A DNA stretch of 64,000 nucleotides, from the NCBI RefSeq assembly GCF_013155375.1, contig NZ_JABJQY010000002.1, positions 496,001 through 560,000 of the forward strand, in the 5' to 3' direction. The notes under the pieces are model-generated. The model saw nothing but the letters and a program-made list of their open reading frames with translations. It was not told the DNA's origin and did no database searches. Numbering within the stretch: position 1 is the first letter of the stretch; every line of letters starts with the position of its first letter. This document shows positions 46,033-54,363 of the stretch, piece by piece. A program made the translations under genes and the position numbers. This DNA is from Nocardioides sp. zg-1308 (GTDB lineage Bacteria; Actinomycetota; Actinomycetes; Propionibacteriales; Nocardioidaceae).

Positions 46033-46824
46033 GTGCGAGTGACCGACGAGGACCTGGACGCCATCCCGGGGTGGTTCGATGCCATCGACCGCGAGCTGTT
46101 CCGATGGTTCCTCGGGCCGGGCAGGGCCATCTCCGGGCCGGGCAACCTGGCCGAGCTCGGCGTCTACATGGGTCAGTCGGCCGTGCTCCTCGGAGGCTTC
46201 CTCGAGAACGGTGAGGAGCTCACGGTCGTCGACCTGTTCGAGTCGGAAGCCGGCGACACGGCCAACGTGCGGGAGAACGCCGAGTCCTACCCGGGCTTGA
46301 GCCGAGAGGCGTTCGAGGCGAACTACACGCGCGTGCACCCGGACCTTCCCCACGTCCTGCAGGACTTCAGCGAACGGATCGTCGACCACGTCGCCCCGGG
46401 GAGCTGCCGGTTCGTCCACGTCGACGCGTCGCACCTGTTCGAGCACGTGCGCCATGACGTCGTGGCTGCCGAGCAGCTCCTGGGGACCGCCGGAGTCGTG
46501 ACGTTCGACGACTACCGAGCCGGCCACACCCCCGGCGTCGCCGCGGCCGTCTGGGAAGCGGTTGCCAACCAGGGGCTCCGCCCGATCGTCCTGAGCCCCA
46601 ACAAGCTCTACGCAACGTGGGGAGATCCGACGCCCTACCTGAGCGGGATCGCTCGGGAGACCCCGTGGTGGACGTCCGAGACGCAGTCCGTCGCTGGCGG
46701 GGAGCTCCTGGTGCTGTCACCGGTGCACCACGAGTCGTACCGCTGGATCAAGTACCTCCCGCCGGCGGCCGTCCCGCTCGCGAAGCGGGCCCGGGCCGGG
46801 CTGGCCACGCTGACCAAGCGGTAG
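46033..46824 (+). CDS. Class I SAM-dependent methyltransferase
   Basis: Protein of 263 residues of the Methyltransf_24-like type. LAELGVYMGQSAVLLGGFL contains the glycine-rich SAM motif, VVDLFES the acidic residue after strand 2, and RFVHVDASHLFEHVRHDVVA the metal-linked DASH/H region. Such proteins in glycan clusters often O-methylate sugars. It opens a near-continuous plus-strand run of twelve genes. CACACT lies 7 bases before the GTG, and no ribosome-binding site is seen. Confidence 0.8.
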   Translation: MRVTDEDLDAIPGWFDAIDRELFRWFLGPGRAISGPGNLAELGVYMGQSAVLLGGFLENGEELTVVDLFESEAGDTANVRENAESYPGLSREAFEANYTRVHPDLPHVLQDFSERIVDHVAPGSCRFVHVDASHLFEHVRHDVVAAEQLLGTAGVVTFDDYRAGHTPGVAAAVWEAVANQGLRPIVLSPNKLYATWGDPTPYLSGIARETPWWTSETQSVAGGELLVLSPVHHESYRWIKYLPPAAVPLAKRARAGLATLTKR

Positions 46825-46826
46825 CC

Positions 46827-47690
46827 GTGCCCGCCACCTGCTCCGTGGTCATCCCGACCTTCAACGCCGCCCACGTCATCGGGCACCAGCTGGGGGCACT
46901 GGCGGACCAGGTCGGCACACCTGCGTTCGACGTGGTGGTCGCGGACAACGGGTCGACGGACGACCTGGCGGGTGCCGTCGACCAGTGGACCGACCGCCTC
47001 GACGTGCGGGTCGTCGACGCCTCCCGCGGCCGGGGCGTGTCCGTGGCACGCAACGTCGGCATCGAGCGCGCGCAGACCGACCGCATCCTGATCTGTGACG
47101 CCGACGACGTCGTGGCCCCCACCTGGGTGCGAGCGTTCGCCGACGCCCTGGACGTCCACCACCTCGCCAGCGGCCCCGCCGAGACGGTCTCCCTCTCCGG
47201 CCCGTCGGCAGGGTGGGTCCCGATCGACCAGCTGAGCACCGGGCTCTACGAGACCTGGGGCGGCCGGACGTACGGACTGGGCGGCAACACGGCGATGCGC
47301 CGCGAGGTGTGGGAGCGCGTCGGCGGCTACGACGAGGGCTTCCCCGCCGGCGCGGAGGAGATCGACTTCGCCTGGCGAGCGTGGGACCTCGGCTACCGGT
47401 TCGCGTACGTGCCCGACGCGCTCCTGCACTACCGGATCCGCACCGACCTGCGCGGCGTGCTGCGCCAGCAGTACAACTCGGGTCGGGGGACGGCGACGCT
47501 CTACGCCAAGTTCCGCCCGCCCGAGGTCGTGCCGAAGTCCGCCCTGCGGCGGGCGCACCACGAGCTGCTGCTGCTCAGGCGGTTCCCGTGGCGTGGGAGC
47601 GGCGACGCTCGCCGGATGTGGTTGACCTTGATGGCGTTCGAGGCGGGGAAGCTCACCGAGGCTCGGCGGTTGGGCTGTCCTGCTCCCTGA
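46827..47690 (+). CDS. GT2 family glycosyltransferase
   Basis: GT-A enzyme of 287 residues. It begins VPATCSVVIPTFNAAHVIG, has VVADNGSTDD, ICDADDVV (DxD) and FPAGAEEIDFAWRAWDLGYR, the acidic catalytic motif. The GTG lies 2 bases after the methyltransferase stop, so it depends on coupled translation. The acceptor is probably a lipid-linked intermediate of the repeat unit (inference). Confidence 0.86.
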   Translation: MPATCSVVIPTFNAAHVIGHQLGALADQVGTPAFDVVVADNGSTDDLAGAVDQWTDRLDVRVVDASRGRGVSVARNVGIERAQTDRILICDADDVVAPTWVRAFADALDVHHLASGPAETVSLSGPSAGWVPIDQLSTGLYETWGGRTYGLGGNTAMRREVWERVGGYDEGFPAGAEEIDFAWRAWDLGYRFAYVPDALLHYRIRTDLRGVLRQQYNSGRGTATLYAKFRPPEVVPKSALRRAHHELLLLRRFPWRGSGDARRMWLTLMAFEAGKLTEARRLGCPAP

Positions 47691-47718
47691 CCGGTTCCGG
47701 CTCACTACAGTGACCGGT

Positions 47719-48264
47719 GTGACCCTCGCGCGGCGACTGACCGAGGCCCGGCCCAGCCTCCGCTGGCGGTCCGGACAGGCGCTCACGCGACTGCTCTACT
47801 CCCGGTCGTTCGGCAGCATCGGAGAGGGAACGGTCGTGGTGCGGCCGCACAAGCTCCAGGGTGTCGAGCGCATCCACCTCGGTGCCGGCTGCTCGGTCTT
47901 CGAGGGCGCCTGGCTGGCGAGCGAGCCGGGCGGTGGCGAGCTGCGGATCGGCGACCACACCTACCTGGGTCACGACGTCCACCTCCACGCGCTCGACCCG
48001 GTGACGATCGGCTCCCGCTGCGTCGTCGCCGACGGGGTCCTCGTGGCGTCCTCCGACCACGACGGCGAGGACCGGCACGCGGTCCACAGCACCGGCCCGA
48101 TCCACATCGGCGACGACGTGTTCCTCGGGCAGCGCTGCGTCGTCCTCGGCGGCGTGACGATCGGCGACGGCGCCACCGTCGGTGCCCATGCGGTCGTCAC
48201 CCGCGACGTCGCGCCCGGCCAGACCGTGGTCGGCATCCCGGCACGCCCGGTCGGTGGTGGCTGA
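47719..48264 (+). CDS. Hexapeptide-repeat (LbH) acyltransferase
   Basis: Left-handed beta-helix protein of 181 residues. Hexapeptide turns run from IHLGAG through IGDHTYLG, VTIGSRC, IHIGDDVFLGQRC, VTIGDGATVGAHAVV to VVGIPARPV, typical of O-acetyltransferases of the WcaF/NodL type. It should acetylate a sugar of the glycan. GTG 47719 is preferred to GTG 47710 because TACAGT (47706-47711) ends 7 bases before it, pointing to an internal leaderless promoter of the operon. Confidence 0.83.
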   Translation: MTLARRLTEARPSLRWRSGQALTRLLYSRSFGSIGEGTVVVRPHKLQGVERIHLGAGCSVFEGAWLASEPGGGELRIGDHTYLGHDVHLHALDPVTIGSRCVVADGVLVASSDHDGEDRHAVHSTGPIHIGDDVFLGQRCVVLGGVTIGDGATVGAHAVVTRDVAPGQTVVGIPARPVGGG

Positions 48265-49269
48265 GTGCGGGTGCTGCTGGTCAGCCCGGGCTTCCACGGC
48301 TACCACTCCTCCATCGCCGCGGCGCTGGCCGCGCGCGGCCACGAGGTCGCGACCCACGTCTACGACGACCACGGCGGCGTGGTCGGCCGCACGTGGCACC
48401 AGGTGCGGCACCAGCTCCCGCGCCGGATCGGCGCCGGCTCGTTGCGCCGGCTCGCGCGCGAGGAGACCGGCCGGGCAGCCGCAGCCGTGGCGCGCGCCCG
48501 GCCGCAGGCGGTCGTCGTGGTCAAGGGCGACACCCTCGGCCGGCAGTTCTGGGACGCCGTCGGCGGGCTGCCCCGGATCACGTGGCTCTACGACGAGGTG
48601 CGGCGCACCCGCTGGACCGCCGACCGGCTGGCCGGCGTCGGTCCCCTGGCGACGTACTCCGCGCTCGACGACGTCGACCTCGAGGCCGCCGGACTGGACT
48701 CGCGGCACCTGCCGCTGGCCTTCGACCACCGGCTCGTGGCCTCGCCGACGCCCGTGCGTCGGCAGCAGGTCAGCTTCGTCGGCGCCCGCTACCCCACGCG
48801 GGAGGACGTCCTCACGCTGCTGCACGACCACGGTGTCCCGGTCCGCGCCTACGGACGGGACTGGTCCTCGCACCCGGTCGACCGGTTGCGCACGTGGCGG
48901 GTCGGCACTCCGGCCGTCCCGGCCGGGCGCGACCTGACCCGCGCCGAGGCCTACGACGTCATGGCCTCGTCGAGCGCCACGCTCAACCTCCACGGCGACC
49001 AGGACGGGTTCACGATGCGCACCTTCGAGGCAGCAGGGGTGGGTGCGGTGGAGCTGGTCGACCGCACCGACGTCGCGACGCTCTACGAGCCCGGCGCCGA
49101 GGTCCTCGCCTTCACCACCGCCGAGGAGCTGGTCGAGCTCTGCGACCGGGTGGTCGGCGACCCGTCCTGGAGCGACCCCCTGCGCGCCGCCGCACGCGCC
49201 CGCACGCTCGCCGAGCACACCTTCGACCACCGCGTCGCGGTCCTGGAGGCCTCGTGGGACACGGTCTGA
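48265..49269 (+). CDS. CgeB-like glycosyltransferase family protein
   Basis: GT-B-like protein of 334 residues starting VRVLLVSPGFHGYHSSIAAA. The C-terminal half matches the glycosyltransferase group found in CgeB-type proteins: ATLNLHGDQDGFTMRTFEAA, VELVDRTD, EVLAFTTAEELVELCDRVV. CgeB of Bacillus decorates the spore surface, while relatives appear in capsule clusters. The GTG begins directly after the acyltransferase stop, with no gap. Confidence 0.78.
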   Translation: MRVLLVSPGFHGYHSSIAAALAARGHEVATHVYDDHGGVVGRTWHQVRHQLPRRIGAGSLRRLAREETGRAAAAVARARPQAVVVVKGDTLGRQFWDAVGGLPRITWLYDEVRRTRWTADRLAGVGPLATYSALDDVDLEAAGLDSRHLPLAFDHRLVASPTPVRRQQVSFVGARYPTREDVLTLLHDHGVPVRAYGRDWSSHPVDRLRTWRVGTPAVPAGRDLTRAEAYDVMASSSATLNLHGDQDGFTMRTFEAAGVGAVELVDRTDVATLYEPGAEVLAFTTAEELVELCDRVVGDPSWSDPLRAAARARTLAEHTFDHRVAVLEASWDTV

Positions 49270-50297
49270 GGCACCCCGGCGACCTCGTCGCCTGGCGGCG
49301 CTGGCACGAGTCGCGGCACCCCGTGCGCCGCGCGGTCCGCGGCGCACGCGCACGCGTCCGTCCGGCACCCGAGGACCTGGTGGACCTCCTCACGCCGGGA
49401 CCCGACGCCGACGTCCTGGTCGCCGTCGAGGCGACGCACACCAGCGTCGACCGGGCCGTGGTGGCCCCGCTGGCCCACCTCGCGCCGGAGCGGACGGCGG
49501 TCGTCGTCCCGGTCGGCTGGCAGCCGCCGCCGGCGTACGCCGCGCACCGGCGCCGCACCGCGACGCTCCCCGAGCTGTCCGGCCTGGTGGCGCCCCGCGC
49601 CGTGCTGGCGGCGGGCCACTACACGGGGATCGGCGCCGCCGCCTTCGCCGTCGCCGAGGAGCGCGACGCGTCGTTCCTCGTCGCCCAGCACGGTGCCCTG
49701 ACGCCGTTCGCCCCTCCCCTTCCCCGCTCCGCGCACCTGCTGGCGTGGACCGACCGCGACGGCGCCTTCTGGACGTCGGGTCGCCAGGACGTCACGGTGA
49801 CCGCGACCGGCAGCCAGCTGCTCTGGGACGCGGGCAGCAGCGGTGCGCAGGGAGGCCCAGCCGGCGGCGGGAGCCTCACCTACCTCGGTCAGGGGCACGC
49901 CGCGGAGGTCTCGCGCGCCCGCCTCGCCCACGCGGCGCTGGCCACGTGCCGCGAGCACCACGCGGTCTACCGTCCGCACCCGTCCGAGAAGGACGTCACC
50001 TCCCGCACGGTGCTCGCCGCCTACGCCCGCGCCGGGATCCGCGTCGACACCAGTGGTGTCCCGCTCGTCGACCTCGAGGCGCCCATCGTCAGCGTCTTCT
50101 CCACCGGCGTCCTGGAGGCGGCCGCCCGCGGGCGCGACGCCTGGGTCGACTTCCCCCGACCGCCCGCGTGGCTCGGCGAGTTCTGGGAGCGTTATGCCAT
50201 GCACCGTCTCGGCACCGCTCCCACCCCCGCACCCGACCGTCCCGCGCAGGAGCCCGCCCGCCGGATCGCCCACCTGGTGACGGAGGCCGCGTCGTGA
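49254..50297 (+). CDS. Unassigned GT-B-like protein of nonulosonate cluster
   Basis: Protein of about 347 residues overlapping the CgeB-like gene by 16 bases; GGAGG lies just before the GTG. It shows VVPLAHLAPERTAVVVPVG, FLVAQHGALTPFAPPLP, AVYRPHPSEKD and SVFSTGVLEAAARGRDAWVD, patterns shared with CDP-glycerol phosphotransferase-like and polysialyltransferase-like GT-B proteins. Directly before neuA, it is a candidate for transfer of the CMP-activated acid. I do not recognise an exact family. Another reading is a carbohydrate-handling protein without transferase activity. Confidence 0.6.
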   Translation: MGHGLRHPGDLVAWRRWHESRHPVRRAVRGARARVRPAPEDLVDLLTPGPDADVLVAVEATHTSVDRAVVAPLAHLAPERTAVVVPVGWQPPPAYAAHRRRTATLPELSGLVAPRAVLAAGHYTGIGAAAFAVAEERDASFLVAQHGALTPFAPPLPRSAHLLAWTDRDGAFWTSGRQDVTVTATGSQLLWDAGSSGAQGGPAGGGSLTYLGQGHAAEVSRARLAHAALATCREHHAVYRPHPSEKDVTSRTVLAAYARAGIRVDTSGVPLVDLEAPIVSVFSTGVLEAAARGRDAWVDFPRPPAWLGEFWERYAMHRLGTAPTPAPDRPAQEPARRIAHLVTEAAS

Positions 50298-50965
50298 CGT
50301 TGTGCGTGGTCCCGGCCCGCGGTGGCTCCAAGGGCGTGCCGCGCAAGAACCTGCTCGACGTGGGCGGCAAGCCGCTGATCGTGTGGACGATCGAGCAGGC
50401 GCTCGCCGTCCCCGGCCTCGACGTCCTGGTCTCCACCGACGACGAGGAGATCGCCGACGTCGCCCGCGCGGCCGGGGCGCGCGTGCCGTGGCTGCGCCCC
50501 GACGAGCTCGCCCAGGACACCACGCCCACCGAGCCGGTGGTGCGCCACGCCATCGACCGGGTGACGGCCGAGCGCGGCCGGCCCGACGCGGTGATGCTGC
50601 TGCAGGCCACGTCACCGGTGCGGCACGAGGGCACGCTCGCGCGGGCGCTGGCGGAGTTCGCCGACACCGGTGTCGACTCGATGGTCGGCGTCGTCGAGCA
50701 GCCGCCGTTCATCTGGCGGGCCGGCGACCCGCCCACCGCGGCGTACGACGTCGCGGCGCGACCGCGACGCCAGGACCTCACCGACGACATGCGCCGCTAC
50801 CGCGAGACCGGGTCGCTCTACCTCACCCGCACCGAGGTCTACGAGCAGCACGACAACCGCCTCGGCGGACGCATCGGCCTGTTCGTGATGGCCGAGGACG
50901 AGGGAGTCGACATCGACACCGAGCTCGACGTGGCGCTCGTGACCCGCCTGCTCGCCCCTCGTTGA
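50294..50965 (+). CDS. neuA: CMP-nonulosonate (acylneuraminate) cytidylyltransferase
   Basis: Enzyme of 223 residues activating a sialic-like acid with CTP. CVVPARGGSKGVPRKNL is the nucleotide-binding motif, PLIVWTIEQAL follows, then LLQATSPVR and RRQDLTDDMRRYRETGSLY typical of NeuA/PseF/LegF. The C-terminal DIDTELDVAL holds the metal-binding acidic pair. It overlaps the preceding gene in a GTGA junction and is paired with neuB. Which nonulosonic acid (Neu, Leg, Pse or Kdn) is used cannot be told by eye. Confidence 0.87.
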   Translation: MTLCVVPARGGSKGVPRKNLLDVGGKPLIVWTIEQALAVPGLDVLVSTDDEEIADVARAAGARVPWLRPDELAQDTTPTEPVVRHAIDRVTAERGRPDAVMLLQATSPVRHEGTLARALAEFADTGVDSMVGVVEQPPFIWRAGDPPTAAYDVAARPRRQDLTDDMRRYRETGSLYLTRTEVYEQHDNRLGGRIGLFVMAEDEGVDIDTELDVALVTRLLAPR

Positions 50966-51037
50966 GCGGAGTGCCCGCGCGACACCGATCCTCTGGCTAC
51001 GGTGGTCGCACACGTACTCGGACGGAAGGCCCCTGCG

Positions 51038-53311
51038 TTGATCATCGAGCGTGACCTCACGCCGTACGTCGTCTACTCGGGCGACCCGGTCCTGCGCGCC
51101 CTGGAGAAGATCACCGCCAACAAGGCCCGGGTCATCTTCCTCGTCGACTCGCACGGCCACCTCGACGGCGTGCTGTCCGACGGCGACTTCCGGCGCTGGG
51201 TGAGCACCGCCAGCAGCCTCACCGTCGACGTCCCCGCCCTGGAGGCCGCCAACACCTCGCCGCGCAGCCTGCCGATCGGCAGCAGCCCGGCCGAGATCAG
51301 CCACGCCTTCGGCTCGGGCATCGACCACGTCGCGCTCGTCGACGACCGCGGCCACCTCGTCGCCATCGCGATCAACCGCGCCGACGAGCTGCGCATCGGC
51401 CGTCACGTCGTCGCCCCGGACGCGCCGGCGCTGATGATCAGCGAGATCGGCATCAACCACCAGGGCGACGTGTCGCTGGCCAGGAAGCTCGTCGACCTCT
51501 CGGTCGAGGCGGGCGCCGACGTCGTGAAGTTCCAGATGCGCGACATGGAGTCGCTCTACCGGCAGGGGACGGCCGGCTCCGGCGGTGAGGACCTCGGCCC
51601 GCAGTACACCCTCGACCTGCTCGCGAAGTACGACCTCGGCGCCGACGGCCTCTTCGAGGTCTTCGACCACTGCCGCGACGTCGGCATCGACGTCATGTGC
51701 ACCGCGTGGGACCCGGTCAGCGTCGACCGGCTCGTCGACTACGGCATCACCTCCCTCAAGGTCGCCTCGGCCGACATGACCAACCACGCGCTGCTGCGGC
51801 ACATGGCGGCCAGCGGCACGCCGATGGTCATCTCGACCGGCATGTCGACCGAGGGCGAGATCCGCGAGACCGTCGACCTCGTCCGCAGCACCGGCATCGC
51901 GCACGCCTTCCTGCACTGCCAGTCGACCTACCCGGCACCGTTCAAGGACGTCAACCTGGCCTACCTGACCCGGCTCGCCGAGCTCACCCAGGCGCCCGTC
52001 GGCTACTCCGGGCACGAGCGCGGCTTCCACGTCGCCCTCGCCGCCGTCGCCCTCGGCGCGCGGATCGTCGAGAAGCACTTCACCGTCGACCGCGACCTCG
52101 AGGGCAACGACCACAAGGTCAGTCTGCTCCCGGGCGAGTTCGCCGAGATGGTGCAGCGCGTGCGCGAGGTGGAGGAGGCGCTCGGCACCGCGGCGCCGCG
52201 CGCCGTCTCCACCGGCGAGATGATGAACCGCGTCAACCTCGCCAAGTCGCTCGTCGCCGCCCGCCGGATCGAGGTCGGCGCCGTGCTCGGTGACGACGAC
52301 ATCGACATCAAGAGCCCCGGTCGCGGGCTCCAGCCCAACGCCTACGACCGGCTCGTCGGACGCACGACGACCCGTGCGCTGGAGCCCGGCGACTTCTTCT
52401 ACGCCACCGACCTCGGTGACGCGGCGCCGCGCGGGCGGGCCTACGAGTTCCGCCGGCCGTGGGGCCTCGCCGTCCGCTACCACGACATCGACGCGATGAC
52501 GAAGGACACCACTCCCGACTTCCTCGAGTTCCACTTCTCCTACAAGGACCTCGACCTGCCCGTCGCGGACGTCTTCGCGCGCTACGACGGCGGCCTGCCG
52601 ATGGGCTTCACCACGCACTCCCCCGACCTGTTCGCCGGCGACTTCCTGCTCAACCTCGCCTCCGAGGACGACGCACACTGGGAGCGCTCCATCCGCGAGC
52701 TCCAGCGGGTCGTCGACACCACCCGCGAGATGCAGGCGTTCTTCACCCGGGGCGCCGACGCGAAGGCCGGGACGGAGGGTCCGGTCGTCGTGGCCAGCCT
52801 CGGCGGCTTCACCACCGACGCCTTCGTGCGTCCCGAGCAGCGCGAGGCGATGTACGACCGGGTCGCGGCCGGCCTGGCGCGGGTCGACGACTCCGGCGTG
52901 CGCCTCTGCGCCCAGACGCTGCCGCCCTACCCCTGGTACATGGGCGGCCAGCTCTACTGCAACCTCTTCGTCGACCCCCGCGACACCGCCGACTTCGCCG
53001 CCCGCCACGACCGCCGGCTCTGCTTCGACGTCTCCCACTCCAAGCTGTCGGCCAACTACCTCGGCATGTCCTTCGCCGAGGCGACCGACCTCCTCGCGCC
53101 GCACACCGAGCACCTCCACCTCGTCGACGCCACCGGCGTCGACGGCGAGGGCGTGCAGGTCGGCGACGGCGAGATCGACTGGGCCGTGCTCGCGCAGCAG
53201 CTCGACGCGCTGTCACCCGGGGTGAGCTTCATCCCCGAGATCTGGCAGGGGCACGTCAACGACGGTGAGGGCTTCTGGATCGCCCTCGAGCGGCTGGAGC
53301 AATGGTTCTGA
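51038..53311 (+). CDS. neuB: Nonulosonate synthase fusion: CBS pair - NeuB - SAF - TIM-barrel isomerase-like
   Basis: Protein of 757 residues, about twice the normal NeuB length. Two CBS motifs form residues 5-120 (VIFLVDSHGHLDGVLSDGDF, VALVDDRGHLVAIAI). The NeuB TIM barrel (about 132-385) has ISEIGINHQGD, VKFQMRD, STGMST, GYSGHE and EKHFTVDR; SAF (about 402-462) has RIEVGAVLGDDDIDIKSPG. A sugar-isomerase-like TIM barrel (about 465-757) follows with EFHFSYKDLD, CFDVSHSKL, HLHLVDATG and FIPEIWQGH. NeuB condenses phosphoenolpyruvate with an N-acylmannosamine-like sugar; the extra barrel may make or adjust that sugar, and CBS may sense nucleotides. The TTG start has GGAAGG 8 bases upstream. Confidence 0.88.
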   Translation: MIIERDLTPYVVYSGDPVLRALEKITANKARVIFLVDSHGHLDGVLSDGDFRRWVSTASSLTVDVPALEAANTSPRSLPIGSSPAEISHAFGSGIDHVALVDDRGHLVAIAINRADELRIGRHVVAPDAPALMISEIGINHQGDVSLARKLVDLSVEAGADVVKFQMRDMESLYRQGTAGSGGEDLGPQYTLDLLAKYDLGADGLFEVFDHCRDVGIDVMCTAWDPVSVDRLVDYGITSLKVASADMTNHALLRHMAASGTPMVISTGMSTEGEIRETVDLVRSTGIAHAFLHCQSTYPAPFKDVNLAYLTRLAELTQAPVGYSGHERGFHVALAAVALGARIVEKHFTVDRDLEGNDHKVSLLPGEFAEMVQRVREVEEALGTAAPRAVSTGEMMNRVNLAKSLVAARRIEVGAVLGDDDIDIKSPGRGLQPNAYDRLVGRTTTRALEPGDFFYATDLGDAAPRGRAYEFRRPWGLAVRYHDIDAMTKDTTPDFLEFHFSYKDLDLPVADVFARYDGGLPMGFTTHSPDLFAGDFLLNLASEDDAHWERSIRELQRVVDTTREMQAFFTRGADAKAGTEGPVVVASLGGFTTDAFVRPEQREAMYDRVAAGLARVDDSGVRLCAQTLPPYPWYMGGQLYCNLFVDPRDTADFAARHDRRLCFDVSHSKLSANYLGMSFAEATDLLAPHTEHLHLVDATGVDGEGVQVGDGEIDWAVLAQQLDALSPGVSFIPEIWQGHVNDGEGFWIALERLEQWF

Positions 53312-54363
53312 CCCCACCCACCGCCCTGTGGGTGGTTCCGGTGAGCGACCTGGCCGGGGTGGCGCGTCACGTGCTGGACGTCGCCCGGATCGGCATCCCC
53401 GGGTGGCGGCTCACCGTCGTGGCACCGCCGGGCGCCCTCCCGGCGAGGCTGCGCGAGGTCGGCGCGTCCGTCGTCGAGGCGCCCTTCGGACCCGATCACG
53501 GACTGCGGTCGTCCGTCGCCGCGCTGCGTGACGTCGTACGCCGTGAGCGTCCGGCCGTGGTGCACAGCCACCTCTCCTACGCCGACATCGTCGTGGCGCT
53601 GGCCGCGGGCCGGCGTCCACGGCTGGTGACCACCGAGCACGGCATCGCGCGCGACGACGTCGTCTACCACCACTCCACCGCCAAGGCCCGCGTGATGGCG
53701 ACGGCGCACGCCGCCCGCCTCCGCCGCTTCGACGCTGCGATCGCCGTGAGCGCGGCGACCGCCGACGCCATGCGCGAGAAGTGGCGGCCCCGGGTGCCCG
53801 TGACCGTGGTGCCCAACGGCGTCGACCGGGTGGACGCTGCGCTGGCGGCACCGAGGCCCGGGCTCCGCGTCCTCTCGCTGGCGCGGCTGGCGCCGGAGAA
53901 GCGACTGGCGGCCCTGCTCGACGGGTTCGCCGAGCTGCGCGCCTCGCACCAGGAGGCCACGTTGACGCTGGCCGGGACGGGGCCGGAGGAGCCCGCGCTC
54001 CGGGCCCGCGTCGAGGCGCTCGGCCTCGCGGACGCGGTCGACATGCCGGGCTTCGTCGACCCCGACGCGGCGATGGCCGACCACGACGTGCTGGCGATGC
54101 TGTCGGTCTGGGAGAACTGCTCCTACGCCCTGCTCGACGCCGCGGTCCGCGGCATGGGCGTCGTCGCGAGCGACGTCGGCGGCAACCCGGAGATCCTGCC
54201 GCGCACCTCGCTGGTCGAGGCCGATGACGCCCGTGCGGTCGCCACGTCGCTGGCCGTGCAGGGCCAGGACCTCGACGCACGTCCGCGGCTGACCGGCTGG
54301 CCCACGGTGGCCGACATGTGCGAGCGGATCGCGGAGGCGTACGCCTCGACGGGAGCCCGCTGA
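53302..54363 (+). CDS. Glycosyltransferase family 4 protein
   Basis: GT-B enzyme of 353 residues overlapping neuB by 10 bases. Features: VVPVSDLAGVARHVLDVAR at the N-terminal acceptor loop, VHSHLSYADIVVALAA, AVSAATADAM, VVPNGVDR, LSLARLAPEKRLAALL and SVWENCSYALLDAAVRGMGV followed by GGNPE, which is the GT4 donor site. Its place between neuB and the polymerase suggests a role in repeat-unit assembly. Confidence 0.87.
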   Translation: MVLTPPTALWVVPVSDLAGVARHVLDVARIGIPGWRLTVVAPPGALPARLREVGASVVEAPFGPDHGLRSSVAALRDVVRRERPAVVHSHLSYADIVVALAAGRRPRLVTTEHGIARDDVVYHHSTAKARVMATAHAARLRRFDAAIAVSAATADAMREKWRPRVPVTVVPNGVDRVDAALAAPRPGLRVLSLARLAPEKRLAALLDGFAELRASHQEATLTLAGTGPEEPALRARVEALGLADAVDMPGFVDPDAAMADHDVLAMLSVWENCSYALLDAAVRGMGVVASDVGGNPEILPRTSLVEADDARAVATSLAVQGQDLDARPRLTGWPTVADMCERIAEAYASTGAR

